Positions 8,775-16,576 of a stretch of 32,077 nt of DNA are shown here, piece by piece (within the stretch, counting starts at the first letter, position 1; each line of letters starts with the position of its first letter). The position numbers and the translations under genes are program-made. The notes beneath the pieces were generated by a model that was not told the origin of the DNA, ran no database searches, and saw only the letters and a program-made list of their open reading frames with translations. This stretch comes from Gammaproteobacteria bacterium. Its GTDB lineage: Bacteria; Pseudomonadota; Gammaproteobacteria; Ga0077536. Where the stretch lies: contig JADLEV010000039.1 of NCBI GenBank assembly GCA_020845935.1, positions 1 to 32,077 on the forward strand, given 5' to 3'.

Positions 8775-9686
8775 TCAGTCCGATTGCAGGGTGATTCCGG
8801 TGCTTTCTTCGAGCCAGCGTACCAGATCGCTGACGCTGGCCGCCGGATCGCTTTGCCGCGCCGCCTGCTGCCAGAGATCGCGGCCATGCGCCGACAGCGC
8901 CAGCGGCAGGTCTGCATTCGCGGCGAGCTGCAACGCAATGCCGACATCCTTCGCCATCAACGCCAGCTTGAACGGATCGTCGAACTGGCGGTTGAAGATG
9001 CGTTGCCGAAACTGCGTCCGGCTGATCCATGATGCCGCGGTCGCTTCGTCGATCACATCGACCATCGCCTCGGGTTCGAGCCCGCAGCGCTTGCCGAGCA
9101 GCAGACCTTCGGTGGTCGCGAGAAAGGTCATCGCCGTGATGCAGTTGTTGATGGTCTTCATGATGTGCCCGGACCCGAGTGGCCCGAGATGAAACACGCG
9201 CCGGCCCATCACATCGAGCATTGGCCGGGCGCGCGCCACGTGCTCCGGATCACCGCCGCACAGGAACACCAGCGTTCCCGTGCGCGCACCGACTTCGGCG
9301 CCGGAAACCGGCGCATCGATCATCGCGATGCCGCGCGTACCGAGCCGATGCGCGGTATCCCGCGTCAGCCACGGTTCCGCCGAGGAGCAGTCGATCAGCA
9401 ACGACCCCGACGCAAGTGCCTCGCCGAGGCCATCGTCGCCGAACACGACCTGCTGCACGACGAGACCATTCGGCAGCATCGTGATGACCACGTCCGCCAC
9501 GGCTGCGACGGCGCGAGGCGAGGGCAGGGCCACCGCCTCGGATAGTCCCGCCGCAACCCGCGCAGCGGTTGCCGCATCGCGATCATGCAGCGCCAGCGGA
9601 TAGCCATGCGCCGCAAGTTGTGCCGCCATGTTCGAGCCCATCACGCCAAGCCCGATGAAGCCGATACGACGAGTCGTTGCGTTCAC
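8775..9686 (-). CDS. NAD(P)-dependent oxidoreductase, 3-hydroxyisobutyrate dehydrogenase family
   Basis: Beta-hydroxyacid dehydrogenase of 303 residues, the normal length. It has a Rossmann motif GLGVMG (12-17), the substrate-binding DAPVSG (124-129) and the catalytic Lys177 in GSGHIMKTINN. The family oxidises 3-hydroxyacids such as 3-hydroxyisobutyrate, tartronate semialdehyde or 6-phosphogluconate analogues; which one applies here is not clear. The frame is open far upstream, but homology begins at the GTG at 9686, which has a GGAG about 6 bases before it. The upstream extension lies opposite the divergent reductase and is not coding. It is first of three co-directional genes. Confidence 0.9.
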   Translation of the reverse strand: MNATTRRIGFIGLGVMGSNMAAQLAAHGYPLALHDRDAATAARVAAGLSEAVALPSPRAVAAVADVVITMLPNGLVVQQVVFGDDGLGEALASGSLLIDCSSAEPWLTRDTAHRLGTRGIAMIDAPVSGAEVGARTGTLVFLCGGDPEHVARARPMLDVMGRRVFHLGPLGSGHIMKTINNCITAMTFLATTEGLLLGKRCGLEPEAMVDVIDEATAASWISRTQFRQRIFNRQFDDPFKLALMAKDVGIALQLAANADLPLALSAHGRDLWQQAARQSDPAASVSDLVRWLEESTGITLQSD

Positions 9687-9968
9687 TTCGTTCTCCGTAG
9701 TAGCAGCCAAACCGTGTGCGTCGGACGCGTGTCGTCCCGGCAATGAACCATCTTCCTGCGGGATTTTATCCCCGTGCGATCGCCTGGCTTTGCCCGACAT
9801 CGCACGAGGCGCAGGCCTCGGTACCGATAACGCCGGTGAGTGTGTCGCGGCAAAACCATCGGGTGCTACCTGCCCGTGTCGGAGCGGGGCATGCCCCCGG
9901 CCCGTGGCGCGTTGACCAGCACCAATCGATTCCCGACAATCCAGTATCCATCGACGAAGGAGATTCCC

Positions 9969-10940
9969 ATGCGCCAGGTGCTGTTCGATCGCTGCGGTGA
10001 ACCCGGCGAAGTGTTGTACCTCGCTGATGTCGATGTGCCGAGGCCCGGCCCCGGGGAAGCGGTGCTGCGCGTGCTGCTCGCGCCGCTGCATCCGGCCGAT
10101 CTCGTGATCGTCGAAGGAACTTACGTGCCGCCGGAAGCATTTCCGGCTGCGGCTGGTATCGAAGCGGTCGGTGTCGTCGAGAGCGTGGGGCAGGGCGTCG
10201 ATCGCGCGCTCATCGGCACGCGGTGCGCCATCGCACGGGTGCGCGGCGCCTGGGCGGAACATCTGCTCGCGCCGGCCGCGTCGCTGATTCCGGTGATCGA
10301 GGGACTGCCCGACGAACTTGCCTGCCAGATCCAGATCAACCCGTTGACCGCCGCGCTGCTGTTGCAGAGCGTGCGTCGTCGGGGCGCAGTACTGAATGTC
10401 GCCGCGGGTTCGGCGGTCGGCCACCTGGTCGCGCAATTCGGCGCTGCCCGTGGCCGCTGCATCATCGACCTCGTGCGAAGCGAGACGACCGCCGCGGCGC
10501 TGCGCGCCGAAGGCCGACGGCATGTCGTCGATACCTCCGCGCCGAACTGGTATGCGGCAGTCCGCGCCGCCGCCGCTGGTGAGCCGATCGTCGCCGCGTT
10601 CGATCCTGTCGCCGGCCCGTTCTCTCAGGAGTTGCTGACCCTGCTCGATGCAGGCGGTGAACTCGTGCTGTATGGCAGTCTCTCCGGCCAGCCGGTTGAA
10701 GTCTCGGCGATGGCTTTGGCCGCGCGTGATCTCGCAGTGCGCGGCTTCTGGCTTGCGCCATGGATGGCGCAAACGCCAGCGGATGAACAGGTCCGTGTGC
10801 TCACCGACATTCAGCATCGCCTCATCAACAAGGAACTGACGATCCCGATTGCCGGCGTCTATCGGCTCGATTCGCTGCAAGACGCGCTGCGTGAAGCCCG
10901 CCGCCCCGGTCGCCGCGGCAAGGTGCTGTTGCGGCCGTGA
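9969..10940 (+). CDS. Zinc-independent MDR-family reductase (quinone / 2-enoyl reductase-like)
   Basis: Medium-chain dehydrogenase/reductase of 323 residues. The N-terminal GroES-like domain contains PGPGEAVLRVLLAPLHPADL. INPLTAAL (123-130) matches the motif of MECR-like 2-enoyl thioester reductases. The nucleotide-binding loop is GSAVGH (147-152). No Zn-binding Cys cluster is present, as expected for the quinone oxidoreductase/ETR branch. It probably reduces a C=C bond with NADPH. ATG 9969 is chosen because AAGGAGA lies about 7 bases upstream. The open frame extends further upstream (from about 9840) without recognisable sequence. It diverges from the dehydrogenase operon across 282 bases in which I saw no gene. 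Confidence 0.88.
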   Translation: MRQVLFDRCGEPGEVLYLADVDVPRPGPGEAVLRVLLAPLHPADLVIVEGTYVPPEAFPAAAGIEAVGVVESVGQGVDRALIGTRCAIARVRGAWAEHLLAPAASLIPVIEGLPDELACQIQINPLTAALLLQSVRRRGAVLNVAAGSAVGHLVAQFGAARGRCIIDLVRSETTAAALRAEGRRHVVDTSAPNWYAAVRAAAAGEPIVAAFDPVAGPFSQELLTLLDAGGELVLYGSLSGQPVEVSAMALAARDLAVRGFWLAPWMAQTPADEQVRVLTDIQHRLINKELTIPIAGVYRLDSLQDALREARRPGRRGKVLLRP

Positions 10941-11032
10941 CGGCCTCGACGCGCCGCGTGTCCGGGGATTCCGTACACGGCAGCTTGCCGCGAAGGTTCG
11001 GGTCGCGGGCATGGGCCGCTCCTGCCCGACCG

Positions 11033-11602
11033 TCAGCCGCCGCGCGCGCTGGGTACGGTGTCCCCGGATTCGCCCGCGGATCGTGAAAAAAGCTGGAACC
11101 ACTGCCCGCTGAAGAAGAACAATTCGGGCTGCCGATCCTGCTCGGCTATCAGGAACACCAGCCAGCCGTCATGGACCTCGTTCGGATAGATCTTCTGCCC
11201 GAGCAGCGCGGGCTCCGGCGGCCGCATGGCCGGCATCGCGTACGGCGTTCCCGCCTCGTCGAAGATCCGGAAATGCTCGGGCTGCACCTCGTAGGGGATA
11301 CGTATCGCGCTGCCCTCGCTGGCGATCCGCAGCCGTACCAAGAGATAGTCGAATCCGGCGGTTGCCGCATCGTTCGGCGCAACGACCGCCGGCAGCCTTG
11401 CCCGGGCGGACGCGCCGCGCCGTGCCTCGAGTACGGTGACGCGCGCCTGAACGATGGCCGGTTCGCCATATTCAGACGCGCCTTCACCAACGACCTGAAA
11501 CCGCACCGTCGCCGCTTCGCCGATCGTTACCCCGCGCGGGCTCGCCGCATGACCACCGCCGGCAGTGGCGCTCAGCGCAATCGCCAGTAACAGGCGAGGC
11601 AC
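11033..11602 (-). CDS. Small exported protein of unknown function, downstream of the exported UGSC selenoprotein
   Basis: With the GTG at 11602 the product has 189 residues and begins with a clear Sec signal peptide (hydrophobic core LLLAIALSATAGGG, likely cut near GHA-A), so it should be periplasmic. The body is beta-rich, with a stretch IPYEVQPEHFRIFDEAG and a C-terminal DGWLVFLIAEQDRQPELFFFSGQWF. These resemble extracellular immunoglobulin-like DUF4352-type domains, but I cannot assign a family. A longer reading from ATG 11707 would overlap the selenoprotein gene by 61 bases and put 35 residues before the signal peptide, so I prefer the GTG. An AGGGAG lies about 15 bases upstream, which is long. 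Its position directly after the exported selenoprotein suggests co-expression and possibly a shared periplasmic role. Confidence 0.7.
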   Translation of the reverse strand: MPRLLLAIALSATAGGGHAASPRGVTIGEAATVRFQVVGEGASEYGEPAIVQARVTVLEARRGASARARLPAVVAPNDAATAGFDYLLVRLRIASEGSAIRIPYEVQPEHFRIFDEAGTPYAMPAMRPPEPALLGQKIYPNEVHDGWLVFLIAEQDRQPELFFFSGQWFQLFSRSAGESGDTVPSARGG

Positions 11603-11646
11603 CAGGCTGCCGATGGACTCCCTTTTTCGACCGCCTGCCAAAAGCC

Positions 11647-13476
11647 TCAGCGACCCGCTTGCGTCAACCTGGCCCCGTGGATCCTGGCCGAGGAATTGGA
11701 AGTCCACGTATAGACACTGCGCAGGTAGGTCCAGGTGGTGATGGACTTCCTGCCGGTGCCGGAGACGACGAAGTGCAGGTCGTCCGGAGACGACAGCAGC
11801 GGCACCTTGCCGCCCGGCTTGAGCGCGGCTTCCCAGGCGGCGATGCGATCCGGCGGTACATGATCCGTGATCAGACCCTGCCCATCGCGGCTCATCTGCA
11901 GGCGCTTCCTGATGTTCTCGACCTCTTCCGGGCTCAGGGCTTCAAACGGGACACTGGTCGCGTCGAAGATATGCTGGCGCAGGCTCTTCTGCGTGTAGCC
12001 CTGCGCCGCCAGGTCCGCGGCCGCTTCCGGTGTGACCAGATACACGAACTTGCTGAAGGTCTGCGGCACATTGGCGACCCCCGGCCGATAGCGGCTGAAC
12101 ATCGCCGGCCGCACACTCTGGATCTCGTCGATGAGCGCCTTCACCAGATCTTGCGCCTGGTCGCGCGTCACCGTCGTCGAGCGCGCGCCGACCGTCGATA
12201 CCGTCACGAAGCTGTCCTTCGGATCGTGTCCACCATAGGCGGTGTGATACGGCGTCCAGGGATTCGGCGATTCGTAATTCTCGGCGAAGGTGTAATTGGT
12301 GAACGGCACGGCACGGGTCAAGGCCATGTCGTTCTCACCCGGCCAAGTGTGGCCCAGGTTGATCCGGCACAGCATGATGGCTCGGCCGATCGCGCTGTTG
12401 GCGCGGTTGCCGTGGGTCCACAGGCGATCGCGCGCCTTCATGCCGAGCTCGGCCGCCAGCGGACCGCTGACCCAGATCGCGAGTTCGAAACCGCCCATCG
12501 AGGCGGCCGGATGCAAGGCATCGAACTCGGGATTCAGCTGCGCTTCCAGCGCCGCGATGATTACCGGCAGATGGCGCGGACTCGCGCCGGCCATGACCGC
12601 ATTGATGGCGATCTTCTCGATGGTGACGGCGCCGCTCTTGGGCTTGAGCTTGCCGAGCACTTCGCCCGGCTTGCGGCTGGTGCCGGTCAGCATCAGGTCC
12701 ACTGCCTCCCGGGTTGGCGGCAGAATCGCCAAGCCGTCGCTCCAGTGGTTGTCGTTGAACACCATCTGCAATTGTTCGATCGCTTCGGCTTGGGTCGCGC
12801 CGGAGACTGTGATCGGCCGATGGAAGGATTCGCGCACGGCCCCAACCTGCGGTTTCGTTTCCTTGTCGGTCAACGGCCGCGTCAGCGACGCGACGATCTC
12901 GTCGAAGTAGGCTTCGGCGAGGGGCTTGGACTTCTGTGGTGGAATACCGGCGTAATAACCTTTCAGAACGATTTGCCGTTGCGTCGGCACGAGGTTGTCT
13001 TCCGCCCCCGAGCGGGCGTTCTTTTCGAACATGTCAGCGAGTACGAACACGCTTGGCACCCCAAGCCGTTCCAGTCGAGCCGTCCCGGCAGAACCCTGCC
13101 AGGTGCAGGACCCTCAATCGCCGACGCCGTACACGACGGCACTCACCTCCTTGTCCATCTGACTCGCCAGCTTGTCGCCGACATCGAACGCACCGCTGTA
13201 GCGTTTGACGGTGACGCTCGGATACTTCTGTTTGAGCTGACTCTCCACGACATTGAGGAAGTCATTGATGCCGGGCTTGCCATTGCCGTACAAACCGATG
13301 GTTTTCCCAGTGAGATCCGGCACGCGCGGTGAAATGCCGAAGATCTCGTCGGGTACGATTTCACCTCGCGGATTCAGTACCTCGATGGCGACTTCCGCCA
13401 TCGCCGCCGTCGCGCAGCAAAGGCAAAGCGCCAGGCGCGCAAACCAGGCAGACCCAGTGCGCACATTCATCGTCAT
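11647..13476 (-). CDS. UGSC-family selenoprotein, exported (in-frame TGA read as selenocysteine 121)
   Basis: One gene of 609 residues, split by a TGA (13114-13116) that I read as selenocysteine. Residues 1-27 form a Sec signal peptide (core LALCLCCATAA, cut after AMA). The next 90 residues are a small alpha/beta domain ending GVGD, then U121-G-S-C124, giving a UxxC redox motif. Reading continues without a stop through LERLGVP (135-141) into a C-terminal domain with FNDNHWSDGL (240-249) and INAVMAGASPRHLP (291-304). These segments align with the second copy at 17500-19134, including identical spacing from U to Leu-Glu-x-x-Gly-Val-Pro. The start ATG 13476 has GGAGG five bases upstream. A conventional gene finder would report two fragments. 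A nonsense mutation is the alternative, but the paralogue and the SECIS-like hairpin argue against it. The UGSC family is a predicted selenoprotein family without known biochemistry. Confidence 0.86.
13085..13103 (-). promoter_or_regulatory. Bacterial SECIS-like hairpin after the UGA of the exported UGSC gene
   Basis: Counting U of UGA as 1, nucleotides 14-32 fold as CC, a bulged U16, a GGCAG/CUGCC stem, apical loop GGUU (22-25), and closing GG. G23 and U24 fall exactly where the SelB-contacting G23-U24 lie in the E. coli fdhF SECIS, and the bulged U is at 16 instead of 17. The loop begins 18 bases after the UGA, within the usual bacterial range. The fold was derived by eye. Confidence 0.8.
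13114..13116 (-). other. Recoded UGA codon (selenocysteine 121)
   Basis: In-frame TGA between GGC GAT and GGG TCC TGC, giving Gly-Asp-U-Gly-Ser-Cys. The frame is open on both sides, for 120 codons before and 488 after. The codons from here to the next possible start (GTG 13059) align with the paralogue at 17788 without gaps. Confidence 0.85.
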
Positions 13477-13691
13477 TCCAACCTCCGGCACGCAAGAACG
13501 GGCACATCGCTGACCATCCAGCCGGAAACACCGCGGACCTGTGACGGGCCGGAAAACCCCCGTTCCTCCGGCCGCATGCTCCGGTCGATGTCAGACTGCA
13601 CCGGGCCGCGGCGAAAAGCAACCGCCTGCCGAAACCGTCTGCTGCGGAGGCGTAGCCGATGGCGCTCGGCCCTTCCGCGGCGTGGTTCGGG

Positions 13692-14696
13692 TCACGCCAT
13701 CACGGCCCGTACCGCGCGTTCGATTGCGGCCGGGGAGGGGATGTACAGGTTCTCCAGGATGGGCGCGGCCGGAACCGGAGTGTGTGGCGCGGTGACCTTG
13801 CGCGGTGCAGCCTTGAGCGCGTCGAACGCTTCGCTGGCGACGACGCTGATGACTTCGGAAGCGAGACTGCACAGCGGATTCGCTTCGTCGACGACGACCA
13901 GCCGGCCGGTTGCCTCGACGCTGTCGAGGATGGTGTCGGTGTCGAGCGGCGAGGTGGTGCGTGGATCGATCAGATCGATGCCGATCTCGCCGCGCAACTG
14001 GTCGGCGACCTGCGCGGCGAAGTGCACCATCCGGCCGAAGGCGACCACGGTCACGTCCTTGCCTTCGCGCACGAGGTTCGCTTCGCCGAACGGGATCGTG
14101 TAGGCCTCGTCCGGCACCTCGCCAAGGTCGTTGTAGAGCGCCTTGTGCTCCATGAAGATGACAGGATCGTCATCGCGGATCGCCTGGATCAGCAGCCCCT
14201 GGGCATCGTAGGGCGTCGAGGGCAACACGACCTTGAGACCGGGGATGTGCGTGAAGATCGGCCACAAGGCCTGCGAGTGCTGCGCCGCCGAAGCGACGCC
14301 GGCACCGGTCATCGTGCGGATCACCAGCGGCGTCTTCGCCTGACCGCCGAACATGTACCGGAACTTCGCCGCCTGGTTGTAGATCTGATCGAAGCAGACG
14401 CCGAGGAAGTCGGCGAACATCAGTTCGGCGATCGGCCGCAACCCGGTCAGCGCCGCACCGGCCGCCATGCCCATGATCGCGGTTTCCGAGATCGGCGTGT
14501 CGATCACGCGCGCCGCGCCGAATTGCTGAAACAGCGAGCCGGTCGCACCCATGATCCCGCCGGAGGCGCCGGGATTGTTGGCTGAGCCGCCGTGGCCGCC
14601 GACGATGTCTTCACCCATGAAGATCACGCGCGGATCGCGCGCCATTTCCAGCCGCATCGCTTCGGTGATCGCTTCGCGAAATGATTTCTTGCTCAT
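13692..14696 (-). CDS. Alpha-ketoacid/acetoin dehydrogenase E1 beta subunit
   Basis: Transketolase-type pyrimidine-binding and C-terminal domain protein of 334 residues. It pairs with E1 alpha to form a thiamine-diphosphate 2-oxoacid or acetoin dehydrogenase. Family features are FMGEDI near residue 26, DTPISETAIMGMAAGAA (66-82), RPIAELMFADF, and a C-terminal VVVDEANPLCSLASEV. The closest look-alikes are AcoB/PdhB of the acetoin and branched-chain-like enzymes. It follows E1 alpha after 18 bases with a GGAG before its ATG. No E2 or E3 gene is in the window. On the minus strand the next gene, after about 215 bases, is the exported UGSC selenoprotein. Confidence 0.92.
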   Translation of the reverse strand: MSKKSFREAITEAMRLEMARDPRVIFMGEDIVGGHGGSANNPGASGGIMGATGSLFQQFGAARVIDTPISETAIMGMAAGAALTGLRPIAELMFADFLGVCFDQIYNQAAKFRYMFGGQAKTPLVIRTMTGAGVASAAQHSQALWPIFTHIPGLKVVLPSTPYDAQGLLIQAIRDDDPVIFMEHKALYNDLGEVPDEAYTIPFGEANLVREGKDVTVVAFGRMVHFAAQVADQLRGEIGIDLIDPRTTSPLDTDTILDSVEATGRLVVVDEANPLCSLASEVISVVASEAFDALKAAPRKVTAPHTPVPAAPILENLYIPSPAAIERAVRAVMA

Positions 14697-14714
14697 CGGT
14701 TCGATCTCCGTCGC

Positions 14715-15683
14715 TCAGTAGGACACGTAGACGTCGCTGGTCAAATCTTCGGGACGCGGCTGGGGCGCGGCCTTGGCCGCGACGACCGATTCCTCAATCA
14801 GTCGCAGCACCTCGGCATCGATGGCATCGAGTTCGGCGGCGGTCAGCGTACCGTCGCCCAGCACGCGCTCGCGAAAGCGTTTGACGCAATCGCGGTGCTC
14901 GCGGATGTGGCGGATCTCGTTCGGATCGCGATAAGCCTGGGCATCACCCTCGAAATGCCCACGCCAGCGCGGCGCATCGCAGACGACCGTCATTGGCCCG
15001 CCACCGGCGCGCGCTCTGGCGATCGCCGCTCCGGCCGCTTCGTAGACGGCGAAGAAATCGGCACCGTCGGCTTCGCTGGCCGGCATGCCGAAACCGGCGG
15101 CGCGGCTCGCAATCGACGGCGCGCCGAGGTGATAGGCGATGCCGGTGTGTTCGCCGTAACCGTTGTTCTCGACCGCGAAGATCAGCGGCAGCTTGAGCAC
15201 CACGGCCATGTTCATCGATTCGAACACGCCGCCCTGGTTGGTCGAACCATCGCCACCGAAGGCGACGGCGACGCGATCGGTGCCGCGGGTCTTCGCCGAC
15301 AGCGCGGCGCCGAGCGCGAGCGGCACGCCAGCACCGACGATGCCGTTGGCGCCGAGCATGCCGCGCCAGAGTTCGGCGATGTGCATCGAGCCACCCTTGC
15401 CGTGGCAGGTGCCGTCGCGCTTGCAGTAGATCTCCAGCATCATCCGGCGCACGTCGCAGCCCTTGGCGATGCAGTGGCCGTGGCCGCGATGGGTGGAGGA
15501 AATCGAGTCGTCGTCGGTCAGATGCATGCAGAACCCGGCGGCGACCGCTTCCTGGCCGAGATAGAGATGGGTGAAGCCTGGAATCGTGCCGGCTTCGTAT
15601 TCCTTCGATACCCGCATTTCGAATTCGCGGATGGTCTTCAGTATCCGGTAGGCACGCAACAGATCATCATGGCCGAGGGGCAT
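14715..15683 (-). CDS. Alpha-ketoacid/acetoin dehydrogenase E1 alpha subunit
   Basis: Thiamine-diphosphate-binding subunit of 322 residues. The ThDP/Mg motif runs from GDG (144-146) to NN (173-174). THLYLGQEAVAAG (38-50) and STHRGHGH (63-70) are conserved E1 alpha stretches. ATG 15683 is chosen because GGAGAG lies 7 bases upstream and homology begins at about HDDLLRAYRILKTIREFE; the frame is open further upstream without homology. It forms an operon with the E1 beta gene and diverges from the SDR gene across 105 bases. The substrate (pyruvate, acetoin, branched-chain acids or a xenobiotic diketone) cannot be told. Confidence 0.92.
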   Translation of the reverse strand: MPLGHDDLLRAYRILKTIREFEMRVSKEYEAGTIPGFTHLYLGQEAVAAGFCMHLTDDDSISSTHRGHGHCIAKGCDVRRMMLEIYCKRDGTCHGKGGSMHIAELWRGMLGANGIVGAGVPLALGAALSAKTRGTDRVAVAFGGDGSTNQGGVFESMNMAVVLKLPLIFAVENNGYGEHTGIAYHLGAPSIASRAAGFGMPASEADGADFFAVYEAAGAAIARARAGGGPMTVVCDAPRWRGHFEGDAQAYRDPNEIRHIREHRDCVKRFRERVLGDGTLTAAELDAIDAEVLRLIEESVVAAKAAPQPRPEDLTSDVYVSY

Positions 15684-15713
15684 GGCAGGACTCTCCGAAG
15701 TGGGACGGGCGGC

Positions 15714-15719
15714 AGTATA
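15714..15719 (-). promoter_or_regulatory. Possible -10 element of the E1 alpha/beta operon
   Basis: TATACT on the minus strand, one mismatch from TATAAT, 30 bases before the E1 alpha ATG. The -35 region about 18 bases further up (TTTCGA) is poor, so this is a weak prediction. Confidence 0.3.
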
Positions 15720-15788
15720 GCGCCCCGGTTCGAGCGGTCGAAATGCTATGCTGCGTCGCGCTTCGACCTGAACTGTGGGGGACGCACC

Positions 15789-16562
15789 ATGGACCTGCAA
15801 TTGCGTGGCAAGAAGGCGATCGTGACCGGCGCGACACGCGGCATCGGCCTGCGTGTCGCACGGCTATTGGCCGACGAAGGCGCCGACGTCGCGATCTGTT
15901 CGCGCACCGAAGCGGCGGTGCAACGCACCGTCGCCGAGTTGCGCGGGCGCGGCAGCAACGCGATCGGCGATGTGGTCGATGTCGCACAGGGCGAGGCGTT
16001 GCGGGCCTGGATCGATGCCGCCGCGGAACGGCTCCGCGGGCTGGATGTCTTTGTCTCCAACGTCAGCAGCGGTCCGAGCATCGCCGGTGAAGCCGGTTGG
16101 CGGGCCTGCATCGAGAGCGACATCCTCGGCGCGGTGTCTGGTTGCGAGGCGGCACTGCCGCATCTGCGCCAGTCGCAGGCCGGCGCGATCGTGTTCAACG
16201 CCAGCATCTCCGGGGTGATGGCGAAGGCGCTGCGCGCGCCCGGCATCTACGCCTATGGCTCCTGCAAGGCGGCGGTGATCGCCTACGCCGCGCAGCTCAG
16301 CAAGGATGTCGCGCGCGACGGCATTCGCGTCAATTGTGTGTCGCCGGGACCAATCTATTTCGAGGGCGGGCCGTGGGAGCAAATCAGGAAGCATGCGCCG
16401 CAGATGTATGACGATGCATTGCAGGAGTGCGTGCTCGGCCGACTCGGCACGCCGGAGGAAGTCGCCGCGGCGATCGTGTTTCTGGCGAGCCCGGTGTCGG
16501 GATTCACGACCAGTCAGAATCTGCACGTCGATGGCGGCTACATGCAGCACATCGCGTTTTAA
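15789..16562 (+). CDS. Short-chain dehydrogenase/reductase (SDR)
   Basis: Classical SDR of 257 residues. It has a cofactor motif TGATRGIG (13-20), NVSS near 91 in place of NNAG, catalytic Ser139 in NASIS, and Tyr156-xxx-Lys160 (YGSCK). SPGPI and the C-terminal LHVDGGY are also typical. It should oxidise or reduce a carbonyl/alcohol pair with NAD(P). A GGGGGA lies about 6 bases before the ATG. The thioredoxin-reductase-like gene starts 14 bases after its stop, so SDR, flavoprotein and UGSC selenoprotein B form one plus-strand operon. Confidence 0.92.
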   Translation: MDLQLRGKKAIVTGATRGIGLRVARLLADEGADVAICSRTEAAVQRTVAELRGRGSNAIGDVVDVAQGEALRAWIDAAAERLRGLDVFVSNVSSGPSIAGEAGWRACIESDILGAVSGCEAALPHLRQSQAGAIVFNASISGVMAKALRAPGIYAYGSCKAAVIAYAAQLSKDVARDGIRVNCVSPGPIYFEGGPWEQIRKHAPQMYDDALQECVLGRLGTPEEVAAAIVFLASPVSGFTTSQNLHVDGGYMQHIAF

Positions 16563-16576
16563 TGTTGGAGTGATTG

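Noticed and set aside
9886-9897. GGGGCATGCCCC palindrome upstream of the MDR reductase
   Set aside because: Perfect but short and GC-rich; expected by chance in such DNA and without supporting repeats.
10998-11029. Imperfect hairpin between the MDR reductase and the exported protein
   Set aside because: Stem interrupted by an unequal internal loop and no T run; too weak to call a terminator.
9687-11102. Upstream extension of the hydroxyacid dehydrogenase frame
   Set aside because: Homology starts at GTG 9686 with its own ribosome binding site; the extension lies opposite the MDR reductase.
11659-13332. A 557-codon plus-strand open frame opposite the exported UGSC gene
   Set aside because: High-GC shadow; the minus strand carries the conserved motifs.
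13059-13491. The exported UGSC gene as two separate genes or a pseudogene broken at TGA 13114-13116
   Set aside because: The frame continues after the TGA, the paralogue has TGA at the same aligned site, and a SECIS-like hairpin follows.
13547-13573. 7-bp inverted repeat (GGCCGGA/TCCGGCC) between E1 beta and the exported UGSC gene
   Set aside because: No T tract and no clear relation to a promoter; could be a weak terminator but is not supported enough.
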